Assembly: GCA_030266985.1 (NCBI GenBank)
Contig: JAJDJB010000001.1
Location: 61,420 to 125,419 of the forward strand
Length of the DNA stretch: 64,000 nucleotides
Direction: 5' to 3'
From: Synergistaceae bacterium OttesenSCG-928-D05
GTDB taxonomy: Bacteria > Synergistota > Synergistia > Synergistales > Synergistaceae
Shown here: positions 42,021 to 51,542 of the stretch, in pieces
How positions within the stretch are numbered: the stretch's first letter is position 1
Layout: each line of letters begins with the position of its first letter
Notes under the pieces: generated by a model
What the model was told of the DNA's origin: nothing
The model's input: only the letters and a program-made list of their open reading frames with translations
The model's database searches: none
Position numbers and translations under genes: made by a program

Positions 42021-43293
42021 TGTCCGCCGCCTCGCTTTCTTTCCACGCTTCACGCTTGAATTTTCGGCTCAAATAAACGTTCATGGCGATGAAGAAAAGA
42101 CCGATAACGATGAACGCGACGGCGCGCTCGATGATCCCGATCCGGGAGTCGAAAAAGCGGAACGAGAAAAGGAGAGCGAGCTGCAACATCCCGCCGTTGA
42201 TCTCCATGAGCGCCTTGTTTCGTATCCCATGAATGAGCATCGTCAGCGCAAAAAGCGCGAAATATGCGTTCGAAAGCCAGAACATCGTCTCACGGTCCAG
42301 GATCTCCCAATAGCTGAACAGCGCGATCAGCGGGAAAGCCATCACCATGAGCTTGACCGGTGTGAAGCGCCGTATCGCGAAAAATAAACCGGCCGCAAGC
42401 GGGATCACCCAAAATCCGAAAGCCATGCGGGCGAGTTCCACTTCGCGCCAGAAATAACGCGACGCGCTCCCAATCGAGAGCAACAGCGTAAAGAATATCC
42501 AGCCGAAAACCAGCCACGGATTTTTCCAGCCCCGTTCGCCCTGGTCGCGATAGACAAGCCCGGCGGTAAACAACATCGCGTTGATTGCAATCCCGTTCAT
42601 CACCACAGAGTCGTTATCGAAGGCGAACAGCAGATTTGCAATCGGCACCAGCACTGCGTAACGCGCCCATACCGTCGCTCCGTCCTGCGGCTTTCGGAAG
42701 AGGAACCACACATAAAATGGCACAATTGCGGCGAGATAGAGCAAATGTATCGTGTCATCCATGCGATAGAAGTCATAGAAGGAAAACAGTCCAAAGGAAT
42801 AAACGATGGCGAGCGTCTGGCTGCCGAAGATGTAGATGAGCGGAAGGCAAAGCAGCAGGACAAGGCGAATGTACTCTTCAAGCGTACCGCCCGTGTGGTA
42901 TATCTGAGAAATAAGGGCGATCAGGACCGCAAAAGCCGCCGCCGTAAAAAAAGCGGAAAACTCGCGCCAGCGTGCGTCCTTTTCTTTTACAATCGTCCAG
43001 ACACCACTCGCCGTTCCAATCACGACAGGAATGAACGCCGCCGCCACGCGCTGCCATTTTGCAAGCATGTCCCAGTTGTGCGCGAAGAGAAGGACAACGC
43101 CGCCGCTCACGAGCAGCGCGCCCAGAATCACGAGCGCCAGCAGCGAATAGCTCTGCTTTTCCGGCTTCACACGGTCTTCGTAATAACCGCGAAGGCGAGA
43201 CGCGGTCTGTTCATCTACAATCCCGTTCTGCAACAGTTCGGGGATTTCTTCCGTAAACCACTTCGCATAATTACTTCCCGCTTTTTTTCGCAT
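42013..43293 (-). CDS. DUF2157 polytopic membrane protein
   Basis: 426 aa. A soluble N-terminal DUF2157 segment (WFTEEIPELLQNGIVDEQTA, near 10-30) precedes about 12 hydrophobic helices. It forms a two-gene unit with the GDYXXLXY protein, the usual partner. Function is unknown in the family. I start at ATG 43293, which has ACGGGG upstream and gives a normal DUF2157 N-terminus; ATG 43338, 15 codons earlier, is possible. Confidence 0.82.
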   Translation of the reverse strand: MRKKAGSNYAKWFTEEIPELLQNGIVDEQTASRLRGYYEDRVKPEKQSYSLLALVILGALLVSGGVVLLFAHNWDMLAKWQRVAAAFIPVVIGTASGVWTIVKEKDARWREFSAFFTAAAFAVLIALISQIYHTGGTLEEYIRLVLLLCLPLIYIFGSQTLAIVYSFGLFSFYDFYRMDDTIHLLYLAAIVPFYVWFLFRKPQDGATVWARYAVLVPIANLLFAFDNDSVVMNGIAINAMLFTAGLVYRDQGERGWKNPWLVFGWIFFTLLLSIGSASRYFWREVELARMAFGFWVIPLAAGLFFAIRRFTPVKLMVMAFPLIALFSYWEILDRETMFWLSNAYFALFALTMLIHGIRNKALMEINGGMLQLALLFSFRFFDSRIGIIERAVAFIVIGLFFIAMNVYLSRKFKREAWKESEAADNA

Positions 43294-43378
43294 CAATATA
43301 TACCCCGTTTCCGAATACATACTTGTAGGCGTGTTCATTTAAGCCTATATCCCGAAACATTTCAAGTGTAATCATTAC

Positions 43379-43409
43379 AAAAAAGCGCCCCGAAACTTCG
43401 GAGCGCTTT
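43379..43409 (-). terminator. Terminator of the M24 peptidase gene
   Basis: GCGCTCCGAA and CGGGGCGC form a hairpin followed by T6 on the minus strand. Confidence 0.85.
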
Positions 43410-43421
43410 GCCTGCATCTTT

Positions 43422-44528
43422 TTAACCCTTGACTTTCGTGATCTCCCGCGGGAATTTATTCAGCGCCTCTCCGTATCCGTCCTGTTTTACGGCAACGAGG
43501 TTTTCAATGCGAATGCCAAACTTGCCCGGGATGTAGATTCCAGGTTCCACGCTGAAAACGTTCCCCGGCTCCAGCGGCGCGTTGTTGCCTTCTATCATAT
43601 AGGGATCTTCGTGTACCGCAACGCCGATGCCATGCCCGACGCGGTTGAAGAAATATTCGCCGTATCCCGCGTCTACGATAACGCGCCGCGCCGCGCGGTC
43701 CACGTCCTGGCCAGTTGCGCCGGGCTTCACAGCCGCCTCGCCCGCCATCTGCGACTCACGCACGATCTCGTAAGCCTTCCGCTGCTCCCCGGTCGGCTCT
43801 CCGACGAAAAGCGTGCGCGTCGTGTCCGAGCAGTAGCTCTTATATCTGCCGCCCAGGTCGAGGATGATGATATCCTGCGGCTGGATGACGCGCTGGTCTC
43901 CGCCGTAGTGCGGCATCGAACCGTTCGGGCCGCTTGCGACGATCGGGTTGAAGGAAACGTTGTCGGCTCCCAGTTCTTCAAAGAAATCGGGAATCACTTT
44001 CGCAATGTCGCGTTCTTTCATGCCGGGTTTGATAAATTCCACGAGGCGCTCCACAACGCCGTCCGCCATTTTGGACGCCTTGCGCATCAGTTCGAGTTCT
44101 TCCGCGTCTTTGCGCGCGCGAAGCGGCGAGAGTACGCCGAGCCCGTTTTCAAGTTTGATGTCCATCGCATCGCGGATCGCAAGCATGTCGACCGCGCGCA
44201 CGCCGTCGTTGAAGGCGATTTTTTTGCCCAGTACGCCGAGCCTTTCGCAGCCGCGACGGAACGCATCGGTAAAGCCCTCATGGTCGGTCCATTCTTCATA
44301 GATCGGAACGTCGCCGAACGCGTTTACCATCTCTTCTTTATAGAGCAAAGGCACCAGCGCGAAGCATTTTCCCTCTCTGGTCACCATCAGGCCGCGAACG
44401 CGCTCGTCGGGGTGCGTGTCGAGCTCCCCGATGTATTCCAGATCCGTGGAAGGTCCCAAATAAATTGCCTCGAGATCACGTTTTGTAAGTTCCTCTGCCA
44501 GCGCCGCTACTCTTTTTTGTTTAATCAC
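43422..44528 (-). CDS. M24 family aminopeptidase (Xaa-Pro peptidase type)
   Basis: 368 aa. An N-terminal creatinase-like domain (1-135) is followed by the pita-bread metallopeptidase domain. All five metal ligands are visible: Asp224 (LDLGG), Asp235 (CSDTTR), His299 (GHGIG), Glu328 (SVEPG) and Glu342 (IRIENL). It likely removes N-terminal residues before proline or acts on dipeptides, supporting peptide fermentation. The start is GTG 44528 with AGGAGGA upstream. It has its own terminator. Confidence 0.9.
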   Translation of the reverse strand: MIKQKRVAALAEELTKRDLEAIYLGPSTDLEYIGELDTHPDERVRGLMVTREGKCFALVPLLYKEEMVNAFGDVPIYEEWTDHEGFTDAFRRGCERLGVLGKKIAFNDGVRAVDMLAIRDAMDIKLENGLGVLSPLRARKDAEELELMRKASKMADGVVERLVEFIKPGMKERDIAKVIPDFFEELGADNVSFNPIVASGPNGSMPHYGGDQRVIQPQDIIILDLGGRYKSYCSDTTRTLFVGEPTGEQRKAYEIVRESQMAGEAAVKPGATGQDVDRAARRVIVDAGYGEYFFNRVGHGIGVAVHEDPYMIEGNNAPLEPGNVFSVEPGIYIPGKFGIRIENLVAVKQDGYGEALNKFPREITKVKG

Positions 44529-44548
44529 TGTGATTCCTCCTGTTTATG

Positions 44549-45805
44549 CTATACAGCTGTTTTCTGCATACGTCGTTCAAAAATGGACAGTAGCACGGAT
44601 TCGAGCGAAATTGCGGCGCTCAGGCGATACGGCCACTCGCGCAGCCCGTCCCGGTCGCGGCAGGAAAGGGTCGTTTCTCCCGCGGCACCCGCCTGATACA
44701 CACCGATTTCGCCAAGATTCCGTAGCCACGTTTCTTCCAGTTTCCCGCCGCACGAAGGGCACGGCAGCCCTTCGTGGAAGAGCGCAAGGTCCGCGAGCGG
44801 CGGCTCAAAATCCCTGCCCCAGCAGCATCCGGTCCTGTGATAATCTGGCCGGTTTCCACCCACCACAAAATTTTTTCCGTCCTTCAGCGATACGTCGGCC
44901 ACCATTTGTACGTTGTCCGGTACGCCGACAGGACCGCAGAATCCGGCGACCTCGCCGAACGACTCCACGATCTCGGCGGTCTCCGCCCGTCGGAACGTCG
45001 CGCCCGGATCATTCGCTTCCAGCCATGCGGACAGTTTGGAAACGCTGATGTCGCGGTCGCCGCGAATCATCGCGAAAAGAAGTTTTTTACCGCCGCCGGG
45101 CGATTCTACCGTGTAGAGCATCGCTTTCAACGTCGTCTCAATTGGAATATTCAGATATTCGCACAGAAGCTGTATCGTGTGCGTGCCGGGCGTATGAACG
45201 TCCGTGACCGGTTCCGCCGCCGCACCTGCGTTTACGGGCGCTTCTTTCGATTCGAAGCGCGAATCGGCGCAAAAAATCTCGCCGCACGAAGCACAGCGAT
45301 AGCCGGCCTCCGCACGCTCCGCGCCCTTTTCCGTTTCCGCCGCTATCATCCACGTGCGCTCTTTTTTCGGCACGATCTTCGTGACAAACGAAACGTCCTT
45401 CAATTGCGCGGACAACGCGTTTTTCAGGGCCGCCATCGACTCCGCCGCGCTCCCGCCGGCCGCTTTGAAATCGGAGAACCAGCCATGCATGCGGAACAAA
45501 CGATTCTGTGACTGCGACCACAAAAGCGCCCGATCACCACATTCGCGCACATAACGTTCCGCGAGCGAGTAAACGGCGGTCTCAGAGTCCATACAATCGG
45601 ACGGCTGAAATCCGGGGCCGCTGAGCAAAGACGCAAAAAACGATTCTCGAAGTTGCGAAAGCAACGAGCGTCCTTCCGGCAGAAGAAGAAGTTCGGCATT
45701 CTTGGCGTTATAGACGCCCGCACCAGCCATCACAAGCGCGATGATCCCCGGGTCTTTCACCTTCGCGGGCGGGTTTTTGGTTACAGGAACAAACGTATCG
45801 GACAT
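44549..45805 (-). CDS. Degenerate prolyl-tRNA-synthetase paralogue retaining the editing domain
   Basis: 418 aa. Residues about 205-345 match the bacterial ProRS insertion (INS) editing domain in order: VHTPGTHTIQ, IETTLKAMLY, AMIRGDRDIS, GFCGPVGV and NFVVGGNRPDYH. Flanking parts follow the ProRS fold only loosely (VMAGAGVYN, YRCASCGE, LPCSCGGK-like PCPSCGGK). The class II catalytic motifs 1, 2 and 3 are eroded and the anticodon-binding domain is missing. So it cannot charge tRNA but could deacylate mischarged tRNA(Pro). Start ATG 45805, 8 nt after AAGGGGG. Promoter at 45838-45865. Two short Cys pairs could bind zinc. Confidence 0.75.
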   Translation of the reverse strand: MSDTFVPVTKNPPAKVKDPGIIALVMAGAGVYNAKNAELLLLPEGRSLLSQLRESFFASLLSGPGFQPSDCMDSETAVYSLAERYVRECGDRALLWSQSQNRLFRMHGWFSDFKAAGGSAAESMAALKNALSAQLKDVSFVTKIVPKKERTWMIAAETEKGAERAEAGYRCASCGEIFCADSRFESKEAPVNAGAAAEPVTDVHTPGTHTIQLLCEYLNIPIETTLKAMLYTVESPGGGKKLLFAMIRGDRDISVSKLSAWLEANDPGATFRRAETAEIVESFGEVAGFCGPVGVPDNVQMVADVSLKDGKNFVVGGNRPDYHRTGCCWGRDFEPPLADLALFHEGLPCPSCGGKLEETWLRNLGEIGVYQAGAAGETTLSCRDRDGLREWPYRLSAAISLESVLLSIFERRMQKTAV

Positions 45806-45837
45806 CGGACAAGCCCCCTTGTGCTTTATCATATATA

Positions 45838-45865
45838 ATCATACAATAAAATGAGGACGAAACAA
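45838..45865 (-). promoter_or_regulatory. Promoter of the ProRS-like gene
   Basis: TTGTTT (45865-45860), a 16-nt spacer and TATGAT (45843-45838) on the minus strand, about 33 nt before the start codon. Confidence 0.6.
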
Positions 45866-45936
45866 CAGTACATTTAAGTGCCATAGGAGGGCAAACGCAT
45901 CGCGCCCCCATATTTCGGCATAAAGGAGACAAAAAA

Positions 45937-46500
45937 GTGAAACCCGTTTTACGTCTCATGCTCTTTTTCGCATTCATGTCGGCTCTTTTTCTGGTCGCTC
46001 TGGCCGGATGGCGCATCGACAGTTTTCAAATACTGGACAACGACGGAAACACGCTGTTCGTGGCGCCGGCGCGCGTTGGGAATGTCTTTACCACGCGCTA
46101 TATTCATTCTGTTGAAAAAACCCCCGTTGAAGACGAGTACCGGATCGTGAGCGGAAGACTGTGGATGTGGGAAGAGCGTGTGCGCTCCTCCAACGCGGGC
46201 TTGCCGTCGATCCGACCGGTAAACGGCAGATTCATAGAGACGCAGGAATGGTTCATCTATCAGGGCGGAAGGACATCCGTCGAAGAATACTATTACCGTG
46301 TGGGAGACAGTCGTTTCGGGCTGAACCAGGCCGATTACGAACCCTTCGGACGGCGCAACTTCTACGATGTTTTCAAGGGGGAGCGGTTGCTTGTACGCGT
46401 GCGGAAGGTACCGTTTCTGTTCTCAAGGCTGTATGTCTCCGACAAACTTGCTATAGCGCCGACAGGCGTGCCGCCGATCACACAGGAAACGTTCCGCTAA
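45937..46500 (+). CDS. DUF1850 protein (TRAP-associated)
   Basis: 187 aa with an N-terminal signal/anchor helix (about 5-25) and a DUF1850 domain marked by RYIHSVEKTPVEDEYRI. DUF1850 proteins are usually encoded beside TAXI-TRAP transporters and are assumed to assist them. Here the TAXI/TRAP genes lie 1.2 kb away on the other strand, beyond an unrelated membrane-protein gene. GTG start at 45937 with AAAGGAGA upstream. It ends within the convergent neighbour (4-nt overlap). Confidence 0.8.
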   Translation: MKPVLRLMLFFAFMSALFLVALAGWRIDSFQILDNDGNTLFVAPARVGNVFTTRYIHSVEKTPVEDEYRIVSGRLWMWEERVRSSNAGLPSIRPVNGRFIETQEWFIYQGGRTSVEEYYYRVGDSRFGLNQADYEPFGRRNFYDVFKGERLLVRVRKVPFLFSRLYVSDKLAIAPTGVPPITQETFR

Positions 46501-47405
46501 ACGTAGAGATCCATCATCAGACCGCAAACGCCTAACGCCGCAAGCGTCACGATGATTGCGTGGTCATAGCGCTCCGGCAGCAGGGATTTGGCTCTCTGGT
46601 AGCATCTCCAAATCAAAGGGAATATAAAAATCTGCATCATAAAGACCTGAAACCAGTAATAGGCAAACCCTACCATAAACATTCTCCATCCATACAGCCC
46701 AAAATAAACCGCCGGGTTATAGGAAAGGAAAACCGCTGTGGCAATTGCCGGACAGAGCGTTGAACGCAGCGCGTCGAACATTTCGGGCAGCGGAACGTTG
46801 TAATACACAGTAATGCTCTCCGTTCTCCTGCAGGGAGAACAAATCGCAAGCAGGATAAAAAGACACGCAAAGCCAATGCAGCCCGACGTTCCCATAACGC
46901 TCCCAAGAGGCGTTGCGGTCAGCGCGTCAAAGCTGAAAATATTGCCCGGAATCCCCCGCGACAGCACATACCACGCAACCGTCCCGCCCGTCAGGATGTA
47001 AGCCGTAATAAAACGCGAGAGTGCGGAAACCTCATTTTTATCAAGCGTCTGGTAAATTTCCTCCGAAAAACTGCGCATACCGCGAATAAAAAAACTTTGG
47101 GCCGTTGCGAAAAGAAAGATAATCACCAGCACGTCGAAATCCGTTGAGAAAAACTGCGGCAGCGTGCCCATGGGGATAAACAAAAAGGTCAGCAGAAGGC
47201 AAACGCAAGCCAGATAAAGCTTGAGCGGGGGTGTATTGCCAAAATTTCTGCCGGATAAAAACCTGTTGACCAAATCCAGCGTAAACGAAATGCCCTTTTT
47301 TTCATAAACAACCCGTTCCATGCCGCAAAGAAACAAGGAAAAGAAAAGCACAAAAGATAAAAGAGCTATCGTAGATATAGCCGTAATCAATACAGACAGG
47401 ACCAA
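46497..47405 (-). CDS. Polytopic membrane protein, weak resemblance to complex-I NuoH/hydrogenase HyfC-type subunits
   Basis: 302 aa with about eight helices. The layout and pieces such as PLKLYLACVCLLLTFLFIP and an FLFATAQSFFIRGMRS stretch recall ND1/NuoH-like subunits of proton- or Na+-pumping hydrogenases, but the diagnostic acidic residues are not clear. No other complex-I or hydrogenase subunit is nearby, so it is either a distant paralogue or something else. Start uncertain: TTG 47405 follows GGGGGAG closely; ATG 47423 has a weak site. A palindrome GGACA-TATT-TGTCC overlaps the upstream ATG. Confidence 0.45.
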   Translation of the reverse strand: MVLSVLITAISTIALLSFVLFFSLFLCGMERVVYEKKGISFTLDLVNRFLSGRNFGNTPPLKLYLACVCLLLTFLFIPMGTLPQFFSTDFDVLVIIFLFATAQSFFIRGMRSFSEEIYQTLDKNEVSALSRFITAYILTGGTVAWYVLSRGIPGNIFSFDALTATPLGSVMGTSGCIGFACLFILLAICSPCRRTESITVYYNVPLPEMFDALRSTLCPAIATAVFLSYNPAVYFGLYGWRMFMVGFAYYWFQVFMMQIFIFPLIWRCYQRAKSLLPERYDHAIIVTLAALGVCGLMMDLYV

Positions 47406-47583
47406 CGCACTCCCCCGGGACATATTTGTCCATAGTTAGGTACTAAAGTATTATACTACATAATCCGCAAGCGTCTTTATGTGGAATATTTTGGGGTTCA
47501 CACGCGCCGGCATCTATTTTCAAAAAAACGGCAAAAAAACGCGTTCTGTGTGAGTGGAAAAGCGAAACGCGGTACATAAAAGA

Positions 47584-47618
47584 GACGCCCCGCGCAATTT
47601 GCGCGGGGCACCGTTTTT
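47584..47618. terminator. Terminator of the TAXI gene
   Basis: GCCCCGCGCAA and TTGCGCGGGGC form an 11-bp stem between T-containing flanks on both strands. Confidence 0.85.
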
Positions 47619-47647
47619 TGTTTAATGTCGAGATAGCAGTGTTTTGC

Positions 47648-48601
47648 TTACTTAATCATACCGATTTCTTTGAAGTATTTCTCCGCACCGATGTGCAGCG
47701 GAGCTGTAAGGCCGCTCAGAGCGCCTTCCAGTGTGATCTCTTTGCCTTTTGCGTGTGCAGCGTGCACGTCAGCGATATTGTCGAACATCGCCTTCGTGAA
47801 GTTGTAGACGTCTGCTTCGGGGACTTCATCATAGGTGATGAGGATCGCCATGACTGCCGGAGTCGCGGTGTCGGTGTCGATGCCGCGGTATGTCTTTCCA
47901 GGGATGATGCTCTTCACGAGGAAGGGATACGTCTTGTTCAGCTTCGCGAGGAAATCATCGCTGAAGTTAAGAAGGGCGACGTCTTTCGTCGTGGTGAGGT
48001 CCATGATCGCTGCAACGGGGTATCCGGCAACGACGAAACCTGCGTCGATCTGGTTGTCCTTGAAGCGGCTCGCGGTCGCTGCAAAGTCGAGGAAGTCAGC
48101 CTTGCGCAGGTCGTTGTAGGTCAGGCCGGCAACTTTGAAGATTGCCTGCACGTCGCCTTCAACACCCGAACCCGGTGCGCCTACGCCTACGCGTTTGCCT
48201 TTGAGGTCATCGATTGACTTGACGCCGGATTCTTTCGTGATAACAACGTGGACGTGCTCCGGATAAAGAGCTGCGACCGTACGGACATTGCGCAGGGGTT
48301 TGCCCTGGAACATCAGTTCGCCGTTGACTGCCCAGTAGGTAATGTCGTTCTGAACCATTGCAATCTCGATACCCTTCGTTGCAATCAAGTTCGTGTTTGC
48401 AACAGAAGCATTTCCGGTTTCAGCAGTGCACTGGATCTTGCCTGCTTTTGTAACTGCGCTTGCGATTGCGCCGCCGATCGGATAGTACGTCCCAGAGGTT
48501 CCGCCCGTAGCGATCGACATATAGGACGCTGCCGACGCCAATCCCGCGAATGAAAACGCGAACAGTACTGCTGCAAGAGTTACGATAACGACTTTCTTCA
48601 T
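47648..48601 (-). CDS. TAXI-family TRAP transporter solute-binding protein
   Basis: 317 aa. A Sec signal peptide (1-24, ending ASA) is followed by the TAXI fold: YMSIATGGTSGTYYPIGGAIA, then AMVQNDITYWA and GKRVGVGAPGSGVEGD. It binds a solute in the periplasm for the fused TRAP permease encoded just upstream (130-nt gap). TAXI proteins are known to bind glutamate or other carboxylates; the ligand cannot be read here. A GGGAGG site precedes the ATG and a strong terminator follows, so it may have higher expression than the permease. Confidence 0.93.
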   Translation of the reverse strand: MKKVVIVTLAAVLFAFSFAGLASAASYMSIATGGTSGTYYPIGGAIASAVTKAGKIQCTAETGNASVANTNLIATKGIEIAMVQNDITYWAVNGELMFQGKPLRNVRTVAALYPEHVHVVITKESGVKSIDDLKGKRVGVGAPGSGVEGDVQAIFKVAGLTYNDLRKADFLDFAATASRFKDNQIDAGFVVAGYPVAAIMDLTTTKDVALLNFSDDFLAKLNKTYPFLVKSIIPGKTYRGIDTDTATPAVMAILITYDEVPEADVYNFTKAMFDNIADVHAAHAKGKEITLEGALSGLTAPLHIGAEKYFKEIGMIK

Positions 48602-48731
48602 ACTACTACCTCCCGATATTTTATGTTAGTCAAGCAAATTACGTTGTAATTTGCTTAAACTCTGATTTGATTGTGCCGCAAAACTATTTTATACTACCGT
48701 TGATTATACAACAAACACTCGTTAAATCGAA

Positions 48732-50702
48732 CTAATTTACCGCCGTTTTCATCTTTTTCGCTTTCGCGGTCTGAATAACGAAAATCAGCGCCAATACCCC
48801 CAAACCAAAGAGGTCTGTGAGCGTGCCCGGTATCAGAAGCGCGAGTGCGCCAGCCAGGGCCGCGATACGCAGATACCACGCAAGCGATGCCTTGAAGTAC
48901 CCGATCGTGCACATGGCAAGCAGGAAAACACCGATCAACGCTGTGATAATCGCTTGTGCCATCGGCAACGGTGTTGCGTCAATAAAGAGCAGCATGGGAT
49001 TATAGACATAGACATACGGCACAAGGAATCCTGCCAGAGCGAGTTTGAAGGCAGTAACACCGGTCTTCATTGGATCCGACCCGGCTATACCGGCTCCCGC
49101 ATAGGCCGCAAGCGCAACAGGCGGAGTAAGGTCCGCCGCGATTCCGAAGTAGAAGACAAACATATAGGCGGCTTTCGCAGGAACGCCTAGCTGGAACAGG
49201 GCGGGTGCCGCCATCGTGCTTGTGACGATAAAGTTTGCAGTCGTCGGAAGTCCGGTGCCGAGGATGATGCTTGCGCACATGGTGAAGAACAGCGTGAGAA
49301 TCTTGCTGCCGCCCGCCAGGGTGACGATCGCGCCCGCAATGCGAAGCGCAAGGCCCGTGAGCGTACCTGTGCCGACGACCATACCGACCGTCGCACATGC
49401 GCATGCAACGCCGATCGCGCCGCGTGCGCCAGCTTCGAACGCCTCCAAGATTCTGGGCGGCGTGAGGCGGGTTTCTTTATTCAGCCAGGAAAGCACAAAG
49501 CTGACAAGGATACCGTTGAATGCTGCCTTGAGCGGCGTATAGCCGGCAAGAAGCAGATAGATGATCGCGATAAGCGGAATGAGAAGGAACCCCTTCTCCC
49601 TTATGAGCGGCCAAAGGCGCGGCAGCTGCGCGCGAGGAATGCCTGTGAGACCCAGGCGATTCGCTTCGAAGTGAACCTGCACCATAACCGCGAAGTAGTA
49701 GAGCAACGCAGGGACGACTGCCGCAAGCGCAACTTCAATGTACGGAACGCCCAGAAACTGCGCCATGATGAACGCGCCGGCCCCCATAACAGGCGGCATA
49801 ATTTGGCCCCCCGTCGAAGCAACCGCTTCCACCGCCCCGGAGAAATGGGGTTCGTACCCAACGCTTTTCATAAGCGGGATTGTAAACATACCTGTTGTAC
49901 AGACGTTCGCAACGGAGGAACCAGAAACGGTTCCCATGAGTCCTGAGCTGACAACCGCAACTTTTGCGGGGCCGCCCGTTGACCAACCGGCGAGTGCCAT
50001 GGAAAGGTCGATGATGAACTTGCCCATGCCGGTCTTTTCCAAAACGGAGCCAAAGAGGATGAACATGAAGACAAACGTCGAAGAAACCTCAAGCGGCGTA
50101 CCGAAAATTCCTTCCGTACCCAGGAACATGTGGTTAATGATTCGCGGAACGGAAAAACCGCGGTGACCGATTGCCGCTGGCATTGAACGCCCAAAATAAC
50201 AGTACAGAAGCGCTATGACCGCCAAACAGGGGAGAACCGGATTCGATATTCTGCGTGTCGCTTCAAGCAGCGTTGCGATCAGGATGAATCCCATAATCAG
50301 GTCCGTCTGCGTTGGCAGACCGGAGCGCGTAACCAGCTCGTTAAAGAACACGACGAGATACATCGTGGACGCTACGCCAAGTCCCGCTAAAATCCAGTCG
50401 TAAAATGGAACGCCCGATGTTTTAGAGTGCTTGGAACTTGCCGGATAAAGCAAAAAGACCAGCGCGAGCGTAAAAGCAAGGTGCACAGCCCCCTGTTTTT
50501 GCGCCAAAAGCAACCCGAATCCTGACGTGTAGAAATGGAAACATGACATCGCGACAGCAAGCAGCGATACAAACTTCCCAACAGACCCTGACAGCGCACG
50601 AAACCTGGCTTCGGTATCGTACTTGCGCATTAGTTCATCGAAGTCGATCTGACTGTTTTCCTCCTCTACTGCCTGCAAATTTTTTTCTTCTGATTCAATC
50701 AA
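48732..50702 (-). CDS. TRAP transporter permease, fused 4TM/12TM type
   Basis: 656 aa. A cytoplasmic N-terminus (about 1-45, acidic) leads to about 16-18 helices, the fused small and large TRAP permease normally paired with TAXI proteins. Landmarks are GLMGTVSGSSVANVCTTG and GAVEAVASTGGQIMPPVMGA in the first half of the large domain, and LGTGLPTTANFIVTS in the second. It uses ion gradients, usually Na+, for uptake. The start is TTG 50702, 6 nt after AAGGAGGA; ATG 50753 reads over that site. Confidence 0.92.
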   Translation of the reverse strand: MIESEEKNLQAVEEENSQIDFDELMRKYDTEARFRALSGSVGKFVSLLAVAMSCFHFYTSGFGLLLAQKQGAVHLAFTLALVFLLYPASSKHSKTSGVPFYDWILAGLGVASTMYLVVFFNELVTRSGLPTQTDLIMGFILIATLLEATRRISNPVLPCLAVIALLYCYFGRSMPAAIGHRGFSVPRIINHMFLGTEGIFGTPLEVSSTFVFMFILFGSVLEKTGMGKFIIDLSMALAGWSTGGPAKVAVVSSGLMGTVSGSSVANVCTTGMFTIPLMKSVGYEPHFSGAVEAVASTGGQIMPPVMGAGAFIMAQFLGVPYIEVALAAVVPALLYYFAVMVQVHFEANRLGLTGIPRAQLPRLWPLIREKGFLLIPLIAIIYLLLAGYTPLKAAFNGILVSFVLSWLNKETRLTPPRILEAFEAGARGAIGVACACATVGMVVGTGTLTGLALRIAGAIVTLAGGSKILTLFFTMCASIILGTGLPTTANFIVTSTMAAPALFQLGVPAKAAYMFVFYFGIAADLTPPVALAAYAGAGIAGSDPMKTGVTAFKLALAGFLVPYVYVYNPMLLFIDATPLPMAQAIITALIGVFLLAMCTIGYFKASLAWYLRIAALAGALALLIPGTLTDLFGLGVLALIFVIQTAKAKKMKTAVN

Positions 50703-50882
50703 AATGAGTCCTCCTTCTAGGTGATAAGATTCACGAAAGGTACAACAAAACAACAGAATATATCATCTGATATTTGATATTATCCGCAAAGCGTATCTTT
50801 GCTCTTTACAAAAACACAAAAAGATGTTGCACAAGAACACGCCTTACATTTTCAAGACACATGGCAATGATATACCGTCTGC

Positions 50883-51542
50883 CTAACATATGTCCTCGGT
50901 ATATTTGCATATTGCAACGGAATTTGAAGTTCCAAGCCGATTGGCGCCGGCTTGAATCATTGCGGCGGCTGTCTCATAGTCCCTGATCCCTCCGGAGGCC
51001 TTTACTCCGAAATCCGGACCTAGCGCATCCCGCATTAATTTTATATCCTCAACAGTGGCTCCTGTACTGGAGAAACCTGTGGAAGTTTTGGCAAAGTGCG
51101 CACCGGCGGATTTTATTATCGCGCACCCCTGTCGCTTCTGAACATCATCAAGCAGACACGTTTCTAAAATTACTTTTACAGTGCAATCCGGAACCGCGCG
51201 CACCAGAGACCTGATCTCTTTTTCGACCCAGTCGCAGTACCCCTGTTTCAGCCATGCGATATTCAAGACCATATCGATCTCCGACGCGCCCGCGTCATGT
51301 GCCTTCACGGCCTCATATATTTTCGCCTCGCTGAGCGAAGCGCCAAGTGGAAACCCTACAACACTGCATACGCCCACGCCAGTGCCGGAGAGCAGTTTAG
51401 ACGCAATCTGCACGTTCGCGGAGTTGACGCAAACGGTTCGAAATCGCCATTCGACCGCTTCCCTGCATAACGCTTCGATATCCTGAACGGTGGCGGCAGG
51501 TTTCAGATTCGTGTGGTCTATGAACCCTGCAATTTTTATCAT
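50883..51542 (-). CDS. deoC: Deoxyribose-phosphate aldolase
   Basis: Cleaves 2-deoxyribose 5-phosphate to acetaldehyde and glyceraldehyde 3-phosphate. 219 aa, class I aldolase barrel. The Schiff-base lysine is Lys152 (FAKTSTGF), with supporting Lys181 (VKASGG) and Asp90 (SEIDMV). N-terminal FIDHTNLKP is typical. It overlaps the LysR gene stop by 4 nt (ATGA), so the regulator and aldolase are co-translated. That the regulator controls nucleoside or TRAP-substrate use is inference. Confidence 0.93.
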   Translation of the reverse strand: MIKIAGFIDHTNLKPAATVQDIEALCREAVEWRFRTVCVNSANVQIASKLLSGTGVGVCSVVGFPLGASLSEAKIYEAVKAHDAGASEIDMVLNIAWLKQGYCDWVEKEIRSLVRAVPDCTVKVILETCLLDDVQKRQGCAIIKSAGAHFAKTSTGFSSTGATVEDIKLMRDALGPDFGVKASGGIRDYETAAAMIQAGANRLGTSNSVAICKYTEDIC

